Assembly (NCBI GenBank): GCA_040954595.2
Contig: CM082592.2
Location: forward strand, 7,378,001 to 7,442,000
DNA: 64,000 nucleotides
Direction of reading: 5' to 3'
Source of the DNA: Balanoglossus misakiensis
Lineage: Eukaryota > Hemichordata
Every line of letters begins with the position of its first letter. The first letter of the stretch is position 1. The position numbers were made by a program, and so were the translations under genes. The notes under the pieces were generated by a model. The model was not told the DNA's origin and made no database searches. It worked only from the letters and a program-made list of their open reading frames with translations. This document shows, piece after piece, positions 53,285 through 64,000 of the stretch.

Positions 53285-56200
53285 TCACAGATCGTCTTCT
53301 GTGACCCCCTGCGTTTGCAACTCCATCAGTACATTGTCCAGGTATTGGGGGTCCGGGTAGCCGTGGCCGGTCAGATTGGAGCCGAACTCCGTCTTGTGGT
53401 GAATCTCGTTCCAGGTAACCGTGTTGGCCTCACCAGTGGTGGCCGACGTGCTTATGGTAAATACGAGACGCCGCTCCCAGGCCAGAATCAGCAATCGTAG
53501 CACCTACACAAGGCGGACAGAAACAGAAATAAATCAAGATAGAATTTTCAATTCCTAGAACACCATGATCTGCACGAACGATCTAAAAAAATTAGTCCTT
53601 CCAAGTTATTGAACAAAGCCAGCTTTGTAAAAAAAACACTTCTTACCTTTCTTCCCCTTTCATTATTTGGTAAATAGCAATGGCGTGGAAATCCTCTGGC
53701 TGAGTATCTCTTGCCTGGATGTGGATGTTCAGGACCCTATGAAAAGTGATGAACATTGATGTCAGTGTATATACTACTCATATACAGAAATCTCTGAATG
53801 AGATCTATTACTGCTAACCCAGTCTTATGTTCTCAAACCCATTCCCCGGTTCTGTACAGTATGAAAGACTGACTTATCACATACCTGTGTACCTGGCGGA
53901 ATATTGTAAATAACTCTAATGGCGTCATACTCCCTGTACCCGGGCAGTGAATACGGTATAACATGGTAATCCATGCTGCCAGGGGGCTGGTTTCCGTGTT
54001 TGACACCATAAATTGCTTTGCATGTAGGACATTGTAAACTACCATCCTGTAAGAGAGAAAGGTGATTGAATGAAACATTACATTTCAATGTCATTTGATT
54101 AAGGTTTCACCAATATGTACAGGGAATCAGGCAAAATACAGACTCAACAAAATTATCTCGCTGCATCTCTGTTGTTTTTTACCTTCGGTCCACTGTTGTA
54201 CATTGCGGCCAGACAACTCTTGTGAAATATATGCCTGCATTTTTCCAGTTTGAAGACGATGCTTGTGGCTTTGTGTTCTTCGTAGCCAGAAGAGCAACAC
54301 AGTTCCTCAAAGCATATAGGACAGTCCTGCGTGGTAGAAAATACATGCAGATTTATATCAAAATCATGCAATGTACTGGGATATTCTGTGGCTCAGTATG
54401 TAAGCCGGCCATCCCTACAGTCAGCAGGAGAATATTTTATTTTTGAGCTCTGGTGCGTGCTTTTATGAAGGCAGAGCATGGCTTGCATATTTCCACATCA
54501 TCCCAATGCATGTTTATCACGTTCAATGATGAGACGCGGCAAGCTAGTCACTGGTTTGTTGCACGGTGAATTCATCGATATCAAAACGACTTCTCTCATC
54601 TCCAACATTACCTCCTTGGGTGGTTTCTTGACTTTGTTCACATAGTGCTTCAAGACGTCTTCTGGGTCAGTCACTGTAATGAAAATACAGAACACCATTG
54701 TCAGTTTATGTCATGGTTTTATAGTAGATGATACAGTAAAATCTGTCTAAACCGAACCCTGTCTAATGTTCAGAGGTCCAACCTTGACATAGAAAACAAT
54801 GGATTTGGACTGGACCATAGCAGTGAAAGGGTTAATCAAGAGTCCAATGGGGAGGTCAGGCAAAATGGTCTATTCACCTTTCATGAGTGAGAGTCTCCTG
54901 CGTTTCTTGGGCGGCTTGACCCCGGGCACCGGCTTGCAGTCGTTCCTAGAAGTTGGCGGAGGTGTCATTCTTAATACAGGCGGATGTGACAGTACGATGG
55001 GAACAGCTGGTGACATCAACATCGATGTCATACCTGAGTGATAACGGGTGAGTGATGGAGACACAGTGATGCGTGTGAGTGAGAATGACGTCTTTGTGTG
55101 AAGCGTTAGTATCATGAAATAGTATGTTGTGGCATGGGGACAGAGTGTATGAGTCGCACCAAGGGGATAGATGTTTGACACTGCAGTGAAGATTGTGAAA
55201 AAAATCACAGAAAGTCTGCCATGTTGACTTTGTCTGTGGATTGATTTTTTGGGGGGAAAAACAACAAAAGATGTTCCCAGATGCAAAAGATGTTCACAAC
55301 CTACCCTTTGATTTTGGAAAAATTCTATAAACAAATACATGTGAAAAATGTGTGTTATTTTATACACAAAAACCCAGAACCATGGCTATATGGTGACAAA
55401 GCTGACACTCGTGAATGGATTCCGCAAAAGCACTGACCTGTCATGACAGGGCTGAGGTTGGTAGCGTGAGCTCGGCTGGTTGATATAGTGCATGGAGTGG
55501 AGGCAGACCTGTACAGAATGTTGAAATGATAACACAGGTATGAGTGAGAGCCATATGCATGTACATGTAATGATGATTAACAGATGATGATTATTTTTAT
55601 TTTACAGTAGTGGTGAGTTTTCTGTTAAACCAGATCATTTATCATAGCTCCTTACCTAACCATCCTCCCCGAGGGCATAGGCACAGGTAATGATGTCAAT
55701 GCTGAAGTGGACGAGGACGAAGCACTGCTGGCGGAGCCCGATGACGAGGGGAAGGAGGAGGCTGTCGCCATGCCGACCAGGGAGCCGGATGCGGAAGTCA
55801 CGATGCCGCTGTCGCTGCTCGGAGAGACGATCCCGGACGTCGACGGCGTCGCGTCGTCCGTAGTACTATCTAAGGAGTTGGCCGACGTCCCGCTCGTGTC
55901 CGCCATGGTGGCGGAGTCGTCGCTGTCCGACCGCGACAGTTTCATGGAATTCGAGCGTCTGATCTTACTGTGCACCGCACCGGGGTGCGAGTCACTGATT
56001 CCGCAGGGTGCCGATATCGAGTGTTTCAGTTTATACGAGAACGTGGCCCCTCTCCCGTGCTTATTGCCTCTGGAATCGGAACTGGCGGCATCGCAGGCTG
56101 GATAGGCGGCTGGAAGCTGTATCCGACGCACTGATCGGGTGAATCCGGATCCATTCCGGATCTGTGTCATGGATGTGATATCAACAATGTATGGAAGTCG

Positions 56201-56385
56201 GCACGGTGTGTGGCTCAGATTGATTTGTTTCTGCTTATTCTCGTGGGCAGTCTCTAGAAGGCAGCAAATCTCCAAGTCATAAGTGTTCCAACTGCCTTGC
56301 ACGTCTCCGAGCCACTGCCATACTATTGCTTTGGCCGGGGCAGAGTTGGCAGCATACTTGTATCGTCTGACGGGTCTGGCTGAGC
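53285..56385 (-). CDS. DTX: Deltex E3 ubiquitin ligase (5' end missing)
   Basis: RING-type ubiquitin ligase and Notch-pathway regulator; its DTC domain binds ADP-ribose (family knowledge). Eight exons in transcript order: 56385-55656, 55508-55438, 55033-54878, 54673-54612, 54326-54183, 54046-53885, 53736-53647, 53503-53285. The first seen exon begins in phase with two bases completing a split codon. It codes the second WWE domain ([20 protein letters not shown]...[14 protein letters not shown]...[13 protein letters not shown]), then a Ser/Thr-rich linker. Next come [14 protein letters not shown] and [17 protein letters not shown]. The RING reads [10 protein letters not shown]...[14 protein letters not shown]...[14 protein letters not shown]. 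The C-terminal DTC region reads [30 protein letters not shown] and [28 protein letters not shown]. The first WWE exon is not found in the window and must lie to the right. It resembles DTX1/2/4, not DTX3. Confidence 0.93.
54775..54835. mobile_element. piggyBac-like MITE, 5'-truncated copy C
   Basis: The right half of the same family (GGTCCAAC...AGTGAAAGGG), ending at TTAA 54832-54835, lies in a Deltex intron. The left half is replaced by the TTAGACAG-type repeat. Confidence 0.65.
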
Positions 56386-56576
56386 CTAAAAAATAAATAA
56401 AAAAGGCAAACAAAAGAAACAAATTAGCAGCTTTATCAGGTGATAAATTCTCATGTATTTGATGATGCGTGGATATTCCTTCGATTAAGCTCCACTCTGC
56501 ACACTTTCACATGATGGTGGTGCCTAAAATGGGATAATATGATAATTGCCTATAATCATTCACAGGTGATGCTTAA

Positions 56577-56604
56577 TTAACTTTCACCCCCAGTTCCCTC
56601 TTTA
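56577..56604. mobile_element. piggyBac-like MITE, left-end fragment D
   Basis: TTAA followed by CTTTCACCCC and the family's CAGTTCCCTCT. The similarity ends after about 28 bp, so this is a truncated relic. Confidence 0.5.
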
Positions 56605-58166
56605 GTGGTTGTGGGCTGGTAATCTATCAGGGCGGCACCAAGTGGCTCCCACGATGCTTTGCGCTGATTGAATTCATTACAGGGTTTCATTGAAAATAAC
56701 TTGTAAGTGGGAATCAATTGGATCAGGCCAATTAAATTGATCTCTGCTATGAGGGACGAGATCCTATCAGATTCAAACCCCTTTCTCTCTCTGAAATTAC
56801 TTTAGTCCAGAGTCGGTATTGACCTCAGAAAAAAGAGAGCAAATTGATACGCTAGATTGCAGAGGGTCAGGGTTTTTGCAAAGCGCATCATGGAACCAGC
56901 TGCTGCATAATTATGAATCTTTCCCTCAGATAATTTCAAATAAACCGAGTCATTAATTTATGAAAACAACATGCAAATACACGTTACCGTAGAATATCAC
57001 TACCCCAATACGCTGTGGGGCACAGCATTTGCATATAGATTCTTGTCTAGTGAACTCAGCTTGGGGTCACACGTCAAGGAAATTACAATTTTCACATGCA
57101 AGCCTAGCCACAGCTGGACTTGATGTAATCAGGTTTTTGATCAGGGATAGCTCGGTATATCCCAGCCCGTGTATGACTCTTTTTCAACAGGTTGAGCGAA
57201 GCAAACTCTCACAGACATGCTGTTTCCTGGACGTACAATAAATTACATCAGTCTATACGCAATTCCAGTAATTTCAGTACCTACGCTATTAGCAGTGGCA
57301 CGTTAATCTCATATAATCTTGTGTGATGCGCGAGTAATTTGTGAAGAGGACACTCGATAAGTGGTCAGACTTACAGTCTAGTCAAACTCGAGTCTCTGTG
57401 TCAAATCAAGTCCACATGTCTTGGTATGAAATGGCAGCAAATGACATGTACCGTACACTACTAGTGTGGTGGCAACTCCCCATCTCCGACGATTCGATGA
57501 AAAATTCATCGTGCATCGGCGCTCAGAACCCAGTCACCCGCAAGCAATAGATTTATCAGTCTAGAAATGTTTCGTTTAAACCCGCGTGATTGATGCCATG
57601 TACGCATCTTCATCTGAATTTTTTACTGATAAAAATACTTCACACCGAAGAACGTACAACTATTTCATAAGTCGAGGGGCATTCGTGGGGTGCTGTCGAA
57701 CATCTGATGTAGTGAACTGCACTGATAGTCGGCAAGGAAAAGTCACTGCGCTGAATTGATGATGAATAGCAAACATGGAAATTATTTATATTTTAGGCAA
57801 GAATTTCCCCCCGAGACAGATTTTTCCACAGAAGGGAAAATCCTGAGAAATGGCTCCATACATGGCCCTTGCCATTAGTTAAATTGTTCATTCGTTTGCT
57901 ACATCGAAAAGACATTACGTGGATCACTAACCCCTTTCAGGAAAAAATCAATCTTGATGATTCCAGGAGAAAAAAACAGACTCTAGTTTCTATTTTGGGT
58001 GTATCAAATGGCAAATTTCGATAATATTGTTCTCTTTATCCAAAATTTGCCACAGGCTGATCCTTGACTATTCCTGGAGATTGTTCAGGTTTAGAGCTTC
58101 TTTTATCATTGAGGGCCTACCGGTATGTGAAAGGTACAGGAGGTGTACGGTATAGTCAGGCTTCCT

Positions 58167-58203
58167 GATTAGACAAAAAGGTTTGGTTTAGACAGGTTTT
58201 ACT
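58167..58203. repeat. Dispersed repeat TTAGACA...GGTTTAGACAGG (three copies)
   Basis: Also present at 5496-5527 (+) and 54735-54766 (reverse strand). The shared core is TTAGACA, a few bases, then TTTGGTTTAGACAGG followed by TT(TT)ACT. It is probably the conserved end of an unnamed repeat family. Confidence 0.55.
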
Positions 58204-59460
58204 CCATGTATATCTGTACACAAGTCAAGCCAAACCTTATGAAAATGACAGGCAAAGAGTATTCCAACAGTGACAGAAATGACACATAAAGTAATCTGCA
58301 CATGCCAGACTTTTCGTTAATTGCACATGTACAGTGAGCCCCTAAATCTGTTCACTGCCGACACTGGTTTGATTGGTATTGGAGACTGTCAAGTCAATTA
58401 TGCTGTCAGCGTGGACTTTTCCGGTTCGAATGCACTGGCTTACACTGTTACAGCGCGCCTGACAGCAATTTTTGTCTTTTCACTGAAGTCACTGCTAAAA
58501 TCAGTTCCCTGGTGGTTCAATTCTTAATACTATGCCTTCTCGACAGCATACAGAAAAAAACCCTGCCATGTATTAAAAGCTAAAGGTATATACACGGACA
58601 GTCTCCTTGCAACAGAATTGCCTGCCTGTGTAATTATTTGTCTGTGGCTGCTGTTATGTACTGTACATTGCGTTAAAAGCCATTACGGAACATATGTTGG
58701 TATTTCTTGATGTCATATGGGCTGTTAGCTGTAAATTTCCCATTTCAGCACTTGAAATTACTCAACAGAACCGGGAGTAGGAATGTTATTGAAGTGTGTG
58801 TTACCCCCACTCACTCAACGACCCTTGAGTGGCCATCGCACTAAAAATTTCATTTTCCATTAAAGTACCACTTGTTGGCGTGTACCTTTTAAGATGATGA
58901 GCTATTTCATTTCTCACAAATGAAGATACAGATTTCATATACACAGCACAGGTGATCATTATAGATTTAATTTGTTTAAATATTCAACTTCTGTTCTGTT
59001 CTGCACTTTGTTTTGTCAATTTTTGGGTAAAATTCCATCATTTAATGTTAGGTTCGAGATGAAGCCTGGGTTTCTGAATAAAAAAAGAAAAACAAGATGC
59101 TTGAAGGACATGAGACTATATATCTATATATATATAAGTAATACATATCCCACATTATAACTGCCATGGGGGATTGAGCCATCCTCTGACACTAGAAATA
59201 TGACGTCAAGACATCACTTTGAATGACTGATTCACCATCCTGTGATGTCAGAATCCTTCCGTAGTCAGGGTCGTTTCTTTTTCCGTTTCTTTCTCCGAGA
59301 GTGACTGTATTTCTTTTCAATGGAGAGCGTGCAACAACCAACATAATGATGTAAGCTATGGACTGTTATTTTCATCCTGCGGGCACAATCTAATCACTGG
59401 GGGCCTCGTGACGCACACTGATTTCTGAAACTATATGAATTTCTAAAGCTCTCTGTATAA

Positions 59461-59480
59461 CTCTCTCTCTCTCTCTCTCT
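59461..59480. repeat. (CT)10 microsatellite
   Basis: Ten consecutive CT dinucleotides in the Deltex intron; a short AT-rich (TA)n tract lies nearby at about 59119-59137. Confidence 0.8.
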
Positions 59481-60837
59481 GCTTCAGGCGTTTGCAATCT
59501 ACTCAGACGATCTTTCTTTCGGGAGAATGTTTGTCTACTAGCAGCGAGTTTAAATTGTTAGCGTGGTATTAAAATTGAAGTGACTATTTTTTGAATGCAG
59601 CTCTGATTTCTGGTTTTCATTTTTCTGCTCCTGCATGCAGCTTCAAAAAAATTAAAATTGCACAGCCTGACGGGTGGTATACTGTTCAGAGACAACATTT
59701 TGACAATGGCAGTCTTTACCTGTCGTTTTTGAACAGACTCACAATACTAGCCGCTGTGTAAATCTACGCCAGTCGAGCAATTAAGCTAAGCCAAATCATG
59801 GAAGCACTGCTTGACTGACTAGAATTTCATGCAGCGCGTCATCTCACTCTCTTATTTTTCAGGCTCAGCTGTCACGGGGGGGGGAACGCAGACAATGAAA
59901 GTTCATTGATTGGCCTTTTGACCTCTACTGTCAATGAAATTTCACCACAAGAAAATAAGCTTATAACACTTCAACACACTCTTACCCACACAATCCAATG
60001 AGAGATGTGTGCAGTGTGTTAGACTCTAGGCCAATATATGAATCCATGGACCTTGACACTAATAAAGTGACAATTTCAACGTTATTGACTGAACCATTCT
60101 AGAATCGATCCATTGCTGTACCTAGGAATGCTAAGACCTACCATACCTGGACTGATTCATATACACCTGTTTTTCTTTACCCATCCATTTTTCTACACAC
60201 AGACAAGCATTTGTACCCATCCCAAATTCTTTCGCCCATCAATTGTACACGTTAGTGCTTCCCAAACTCATTGTTATAACCATTAATACAATGTATTCCA
60301 TTGTAGAAATTAAAAAAAAAATCTTTACAATTACAGATGAACAACCAATTTCGTCAACACCGCAGCTTCTGATATCATCAGCAACATTCCACGTTTTTTT
60401 TGTCTCATACTACAACAGCTACCCTGACTGACCTGATAGCTGCTGTGTCTGTGACAACAAGATCGAATAGATAACATTCAGGAATTGTCATTACAGTGTA
60501 ACACAAATCAAATTGAATTACTGGCAATACCGGTACTGCCGAGTGTGTACGACAGCAGAACTTTGATGCTATCAGTGACAGCATGTCTGTCTCTTTGTGA
60601 CGCAAAATAAAAAAGATCAGCAACTTTCGGTTACTGAATACATACCTAGAAAATCGGGGGATGATTTGAGGTCAACAAATTTCAAAGAGTATAACAAACG
60701 CAGCTCAGGAGCCTTCAAACTAGAATGTATCCTTGTGATTTACGATCCTAATTAGCTCGGCAAAATGCAAAACTCACATCCTAACATCACGCACTGAATT
60801 TTGAAACCAGATCCGTGTGTCGTCTAGCAAGCACGCT

Positions 60838-61349
60838 TTTTAAGAGCTTTGTCGTTTTGTGAATTTCCAGGAATTTTGCATCAGCCCCATCGCATGTATT
60901 ATATATTGATGATTTTCTTCGGTCACCAGTGGGTTTGTTGAGTCAGCGATGCATCTATTGGCTTAGAGGGCACACCAATAAGGATACAAGTCAAGACAGC
61001 AACTTGACATGAAGTCTACTACAGCGTGTAATTCTCTATTGGTTGATATAATTGTCCCAACCTTGACTATAACCTCTAACATGAACATTTGATCAATATT
61101 TTATTGGTATCCATGATTCATAATTTAAAGGGAACACCTGCACTATAACCTTACATTTTCTAGGATTTCTAGATGAAGTTAATGCTCTAACAAACATCAT
61201 TTTAAAAAGCTTTGAGTCAATTTGAGGATTTCTAGTAATTTCTCTGAGTCAGCCCTATACCTTTGCATGTAGTGTGGATAATTTTCTTGAGTCACCAGTG
61301 TTTGTTGAGTCAGTGGTGCATCATATTGGCTTAGAAGGCACACTGATAC
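60838..61349. repeat. Diverged direct duplication of a ~150-bp block
   Basis: 60838-60985 and 61201-61349 share, in order, an AGAGCTTTG/AAAGCTTTGAG start, TTGCAT, GATTTTCTT/AATTTTCTT, a GGTCACCAGTG/AGTCACCAGTG box, GTTTGTTGAGTCAG, GATGCATC/GGTGCATC, ATTGGCTTAGA and GGCACAC. Spacing is about 365 bp. Confidence 0.7.
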
Positions 61350-61656
61350 AGTATTTGTTCTTCATTTACATCAAGTAAGGAAGAGACTCATTTTTCACAA
61401 AGATGTATGCCAGGTACATCTTGCTAACGGTGCCCTTGTGAGGGCTCAGCTTGCGACACCGTCAGTTCAAAATGTCAGCCGCTTCAATCTCCTTCAAAAT
61501 TACGTGACATATTTTTAATTTCCCCGCTGACTAGTCAGAGGAAGGGACCTCGCATATTAATTTTTCCAATGCCACTGTTCGGCGGGAGTGTGCATTTTCT
61601 CCTCAAGGTGGAAATTTCATCGTTTTCAAATGGCAAGTCAGGGTCAGAATCATGTT

Positions 61657-61922
61657 CTACCCTTTACAAAAACATTCTATACACATCTGTAGAATAGCCT
61701 ATGGAGTTTCTGTTGAAATTTATAGCATTTCTGTTGATGTCTACAGATTCCCTTGTGGTTTTGGTCCCATATTTCCCACAGACACTGTCGAAGTCTGGCA
61801 TGTTGTGTAAAAGAAAGCGCCTCCGACTTTGACAGTGCCTGTGCTTTTTCTATAGAATTCAATAGAAACATGAAATTCTACAGAATGCTATTGGATGCTA
61901 TGGAACAATTTCCGCAAGGGTA
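61657..61922. mobile_element. Old inverted-repeat element, about 265 bp
   Basis: The two halves are diverged reverse complements around about 61805. Outer ends are TACCCTT / AAGGGTA. Internal pairs include CTGTAGAAT/ATTCTACAG and CACTGTCGAAGTC/GACTTTGACAGTG. It looks like a decayed MITE with a TA-type target, a family different from the others here. Confidence 0.5.
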
Positions 61923-64000
61923 AAATGACTCATGAGGTAGGCATAATTTCAAAGATAACCTCACCAACTTTCTCAGCAGTGCAGTCAAGATGTATCATCT
62001 GATCCCTACAAAGCAGACCAGAACTTCATTTCCTGTGCGCCGTACGTAATTCGCGCATGTATTTCGAGCCACAATACGAAGCCTTTTCCCACCGGTACCC
62101 AACGCACACTGTGACGTCATGTATATGTCACTAAAAGTATCCCGGATTATTCCTTTAACGGCCCGGCAGCAGGACAGGCTGAAAATACGATACTAGTAAA
62201 CAGACATGACATCGTTAAGATCATTTCACTTTCTGATTAAACCGGAAACTCACGGGAGCCAGTTCGATATACGCTGAGCCGAGCCCCCAAGTCTCCACTG
62301 AATGGATTTCAAAAACCACCCTGTGGGACTTCCATTTTTTCCCCCTCTCTTATTGTAAATACAAGTGCCAGAACACGACTCAGAAACAGTGCCTTAATGA
62401 ACACTTTTTTTCCTGAGTAATCTCTAATTTCGCTCCAGGTGAATGACTCTGCTCGACAATAACTCATTTCTAATGAGCTTACCACGCATCATGATATCAG
62501 AAATCAGCTTTTTTTCTCTCTCTGTCTCTGTCTCTCTTCCACATCTCCTCAAAGACCATGCGCAAAATACCTAGTATTTTACACATGAACTCTCACTTTG
62601 TTTTGTAATTTGTATCCAGATTGCCTTAACGATCATCACACGTGTCAACATCTTTTAAGTTTTAGGGGGTATAACAAGAACATATTATGTCATGTGTATA
62701 CAATACTACACACACACTAAAATATAGATCAAAATCAGCCAATATTATAGCAGCGAACTCCTGGCCACTAGGCACTGTAAACGCATTGCTAAATATGTGA
62801 GGTGCTTGAGGGGTACACACTGATTTTCCAAACCTATACTCTATGCCTAACAATCGAGAGACTGATTTTCGAGATGCCTTATAGCTGGAGGGCACTTTCT
62901 TAGACTTGCTTTTCCGCTCTTTGATATGATGATGCTTTTCCTCTTCATTGCATATTTTTTTTTATTCTTGCGAGTAACGAGATCTTTGTTCCCTTCTAGT
63001 ATTCAGTGATTTTCTGTACTAACAAACCACCCAAAGCTCTCTGGAAATCTAACCCTTGCAATCAATTCAGAGTGACTTTATTGTGAAAGCTACACACAAA
63101 TGATTCTGTGGCAGTATTACTGCAGAGTCGTGACAGCTTTTGACATTTAGGATATAATGTCCGGCCCCTTGGTTTACCATGACACAATTTCTATAATACT
63201 GCATTTCACCTCATTAGGGCCCATTGACCTACACATGTGATATTTGGGGAAATATCGGGATCTTGCCCAATCACCCTTGAATTGAGTTTGAAAATGGAAG
63301 ATTGTCAAGGAAGATTGGCTGCAGTACACAGGCAAAAGAATATGAGACCCTTACTCACTATGACTATGAGTGAGTGAATTGTACAAAACCAACATAAGAT
63401 GCCATGATATGTACCGGTACATGTATACATCACCTATGCAAATGTAGCCACAGTTACCGTGGGAAGAGATCTAGTCATCTAGTGTTGCATGTATCGTAAT
63501 ATCTAACACACTACCCTGGATACTCTGTATGACAGATAACAAGACGCATACAATCTGACATATTTTCTTTGTCAGTTGTCTCATCTCAGTACATCATCGT
63601 CAATGTGGCATTGTTATGCATGGTGTATAGAATACGACAGAGAATTATTGCGAAGTCCAGATCACACCCCCTTGACTCTATAAAGAATTTCCTTGACGTG
63701 CCGATTCCATCTGAATTGGGACTAATCAATGGAATAATGATCAGATTCTGGGGGAAAAAGTGTTGCCATGGCAATGACCTATACTATTAAAAGTGAATGC
63801 CGTGTGTTTGTGTCCAGTCTTGCTATAGATCTTTGTAGCTGACGATTGTTTGGGGAAAATTTGGGATCAACAACAAATTCAATACCTCTCAAAAGACCCT
63901 AAAAACATGTTTGTCAGTCTAGTCAAAGAGAGAGCAAATAAAAAGCACCATTAGCTGAATGCTACCTACTCAGAATTTGTATACATTTGTGAAATGCACT

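Larger units (their letters stand above)
56386..64000 (-). other. Probable first intron of Deltex
   Basis: 7.6 kb without a supportable exon on either strand. It holds repeat fragments: a piggyBac-like left end, a TTAGACAG repeat, an inverted-repeat element, a duplicated 150-bp block and simple repeats. The acceptor at 56386-56387 shows that upstream exon(s) exist to the right. Confidence 0.5.

Noticed and set aside
58421-58440. GGTTCGAATGC, resembling a tRNA B box
   Set aside because: Lacks the following CC, a matching A box about 30-60 bases upstream and an acceptor stem.
1-64000. CRISPR arrays, bacterial operons, phage or integron features
   Set aside because: No regularly spaced repeats; all genes are intron-split animal genes.
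56386-64000. Search for the first WWE exon of Deltex on the minus strand
   Set aside because: No WWE-like W-x-W-L/E signature with a phase-compatible donor was found; the exon is placed beyond the window.

Overview
This is animal nuclear DNA. Every recognisable gene is split by short introns with GT-AG (twice U12-type) borders, and the proteins resemble vertebrate orthologues along most of their length (NSRP1, THOC5, SUDS3, DERL2, KIF22, PAGR1, a BACURD-type KCTD, Deltex). Dense conserved introns, retained U12-type introns, many small inverted-repeat transposons and vertebrate-like gene linkage suggest an invertebrate deuterostome. Amphioxus (Branchiostoma) is my best guess, but this is inference; no species-specific marker was read.

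Layout. 0.2-2.4 kb (+) NSRP1; 3.7-8.1 kb (-) a VARP/ANKRD27-like VPS9-domain protein without ankyrin repeats; 8.4-13.2 kb (+) THOC5; 14.1-17.1 kb (-) SUDS3; 17.5-19.3 kb (+) DERL2; 20.3-22.3 kb (-) an orphan class-A GPCR; 24.3-28.3 kb (-) KIF22; 29.3-30.4 kb (+) PAGR1; 31.8-34.3 kb (+) KCTD10/13/TNFAIP1-like; 37.1-39.5 kb (-) a Y_phosphatase3-type tyrosine phosphatase; 42.3-51.4 kb (+) three tandem zinc-finger genes ending in an Ikaros/Hunchback-type finger pair; 53.3-56.4 kb (-) the 3' part of a Deltex gene, whose first exon(s) lie beyond the right edge. The last 7.6 kb look like its first intron. Exon joins were read by hand; for each complete gene the exon lengths sum to a whole number of codons.

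The genes are mostly housekeeping nuclear functions: splicing (NSRP1), mRNA export (THOC5), chromatin repression (SUDS3), MLL3/4 complex (PAGR1), chromosome congression (KIF22), ubiquitin adaptors and ligases (KCTD, Deltex), ER degradation (DERL2) and endosomal traffic (VPS9 protein). They are not an operon or pathway. Neighbours alternate head-to-head and tail-to-tail, with three apparent bidirectional promoters (VPS9/THOC5, SUDS3/DERL2, KIF22/PAGR1).

Most notable: an AT-AC U12-type intron in SUDS3 and a GT-AG U12-type intron in the adjacent DERL2; linkage of KIF22, PAGR1 and KCTD that recalls human 16p11.2; several small inverted-repeat elements with intact target-site duplications, one inside the KIF22/PAGR1 promoter; and the zinc-finger cluster, where two genes share a nearly identical last 168 bp (probable gene conversion) and carry repeated SUMO-interaction and sumoylation motifs.
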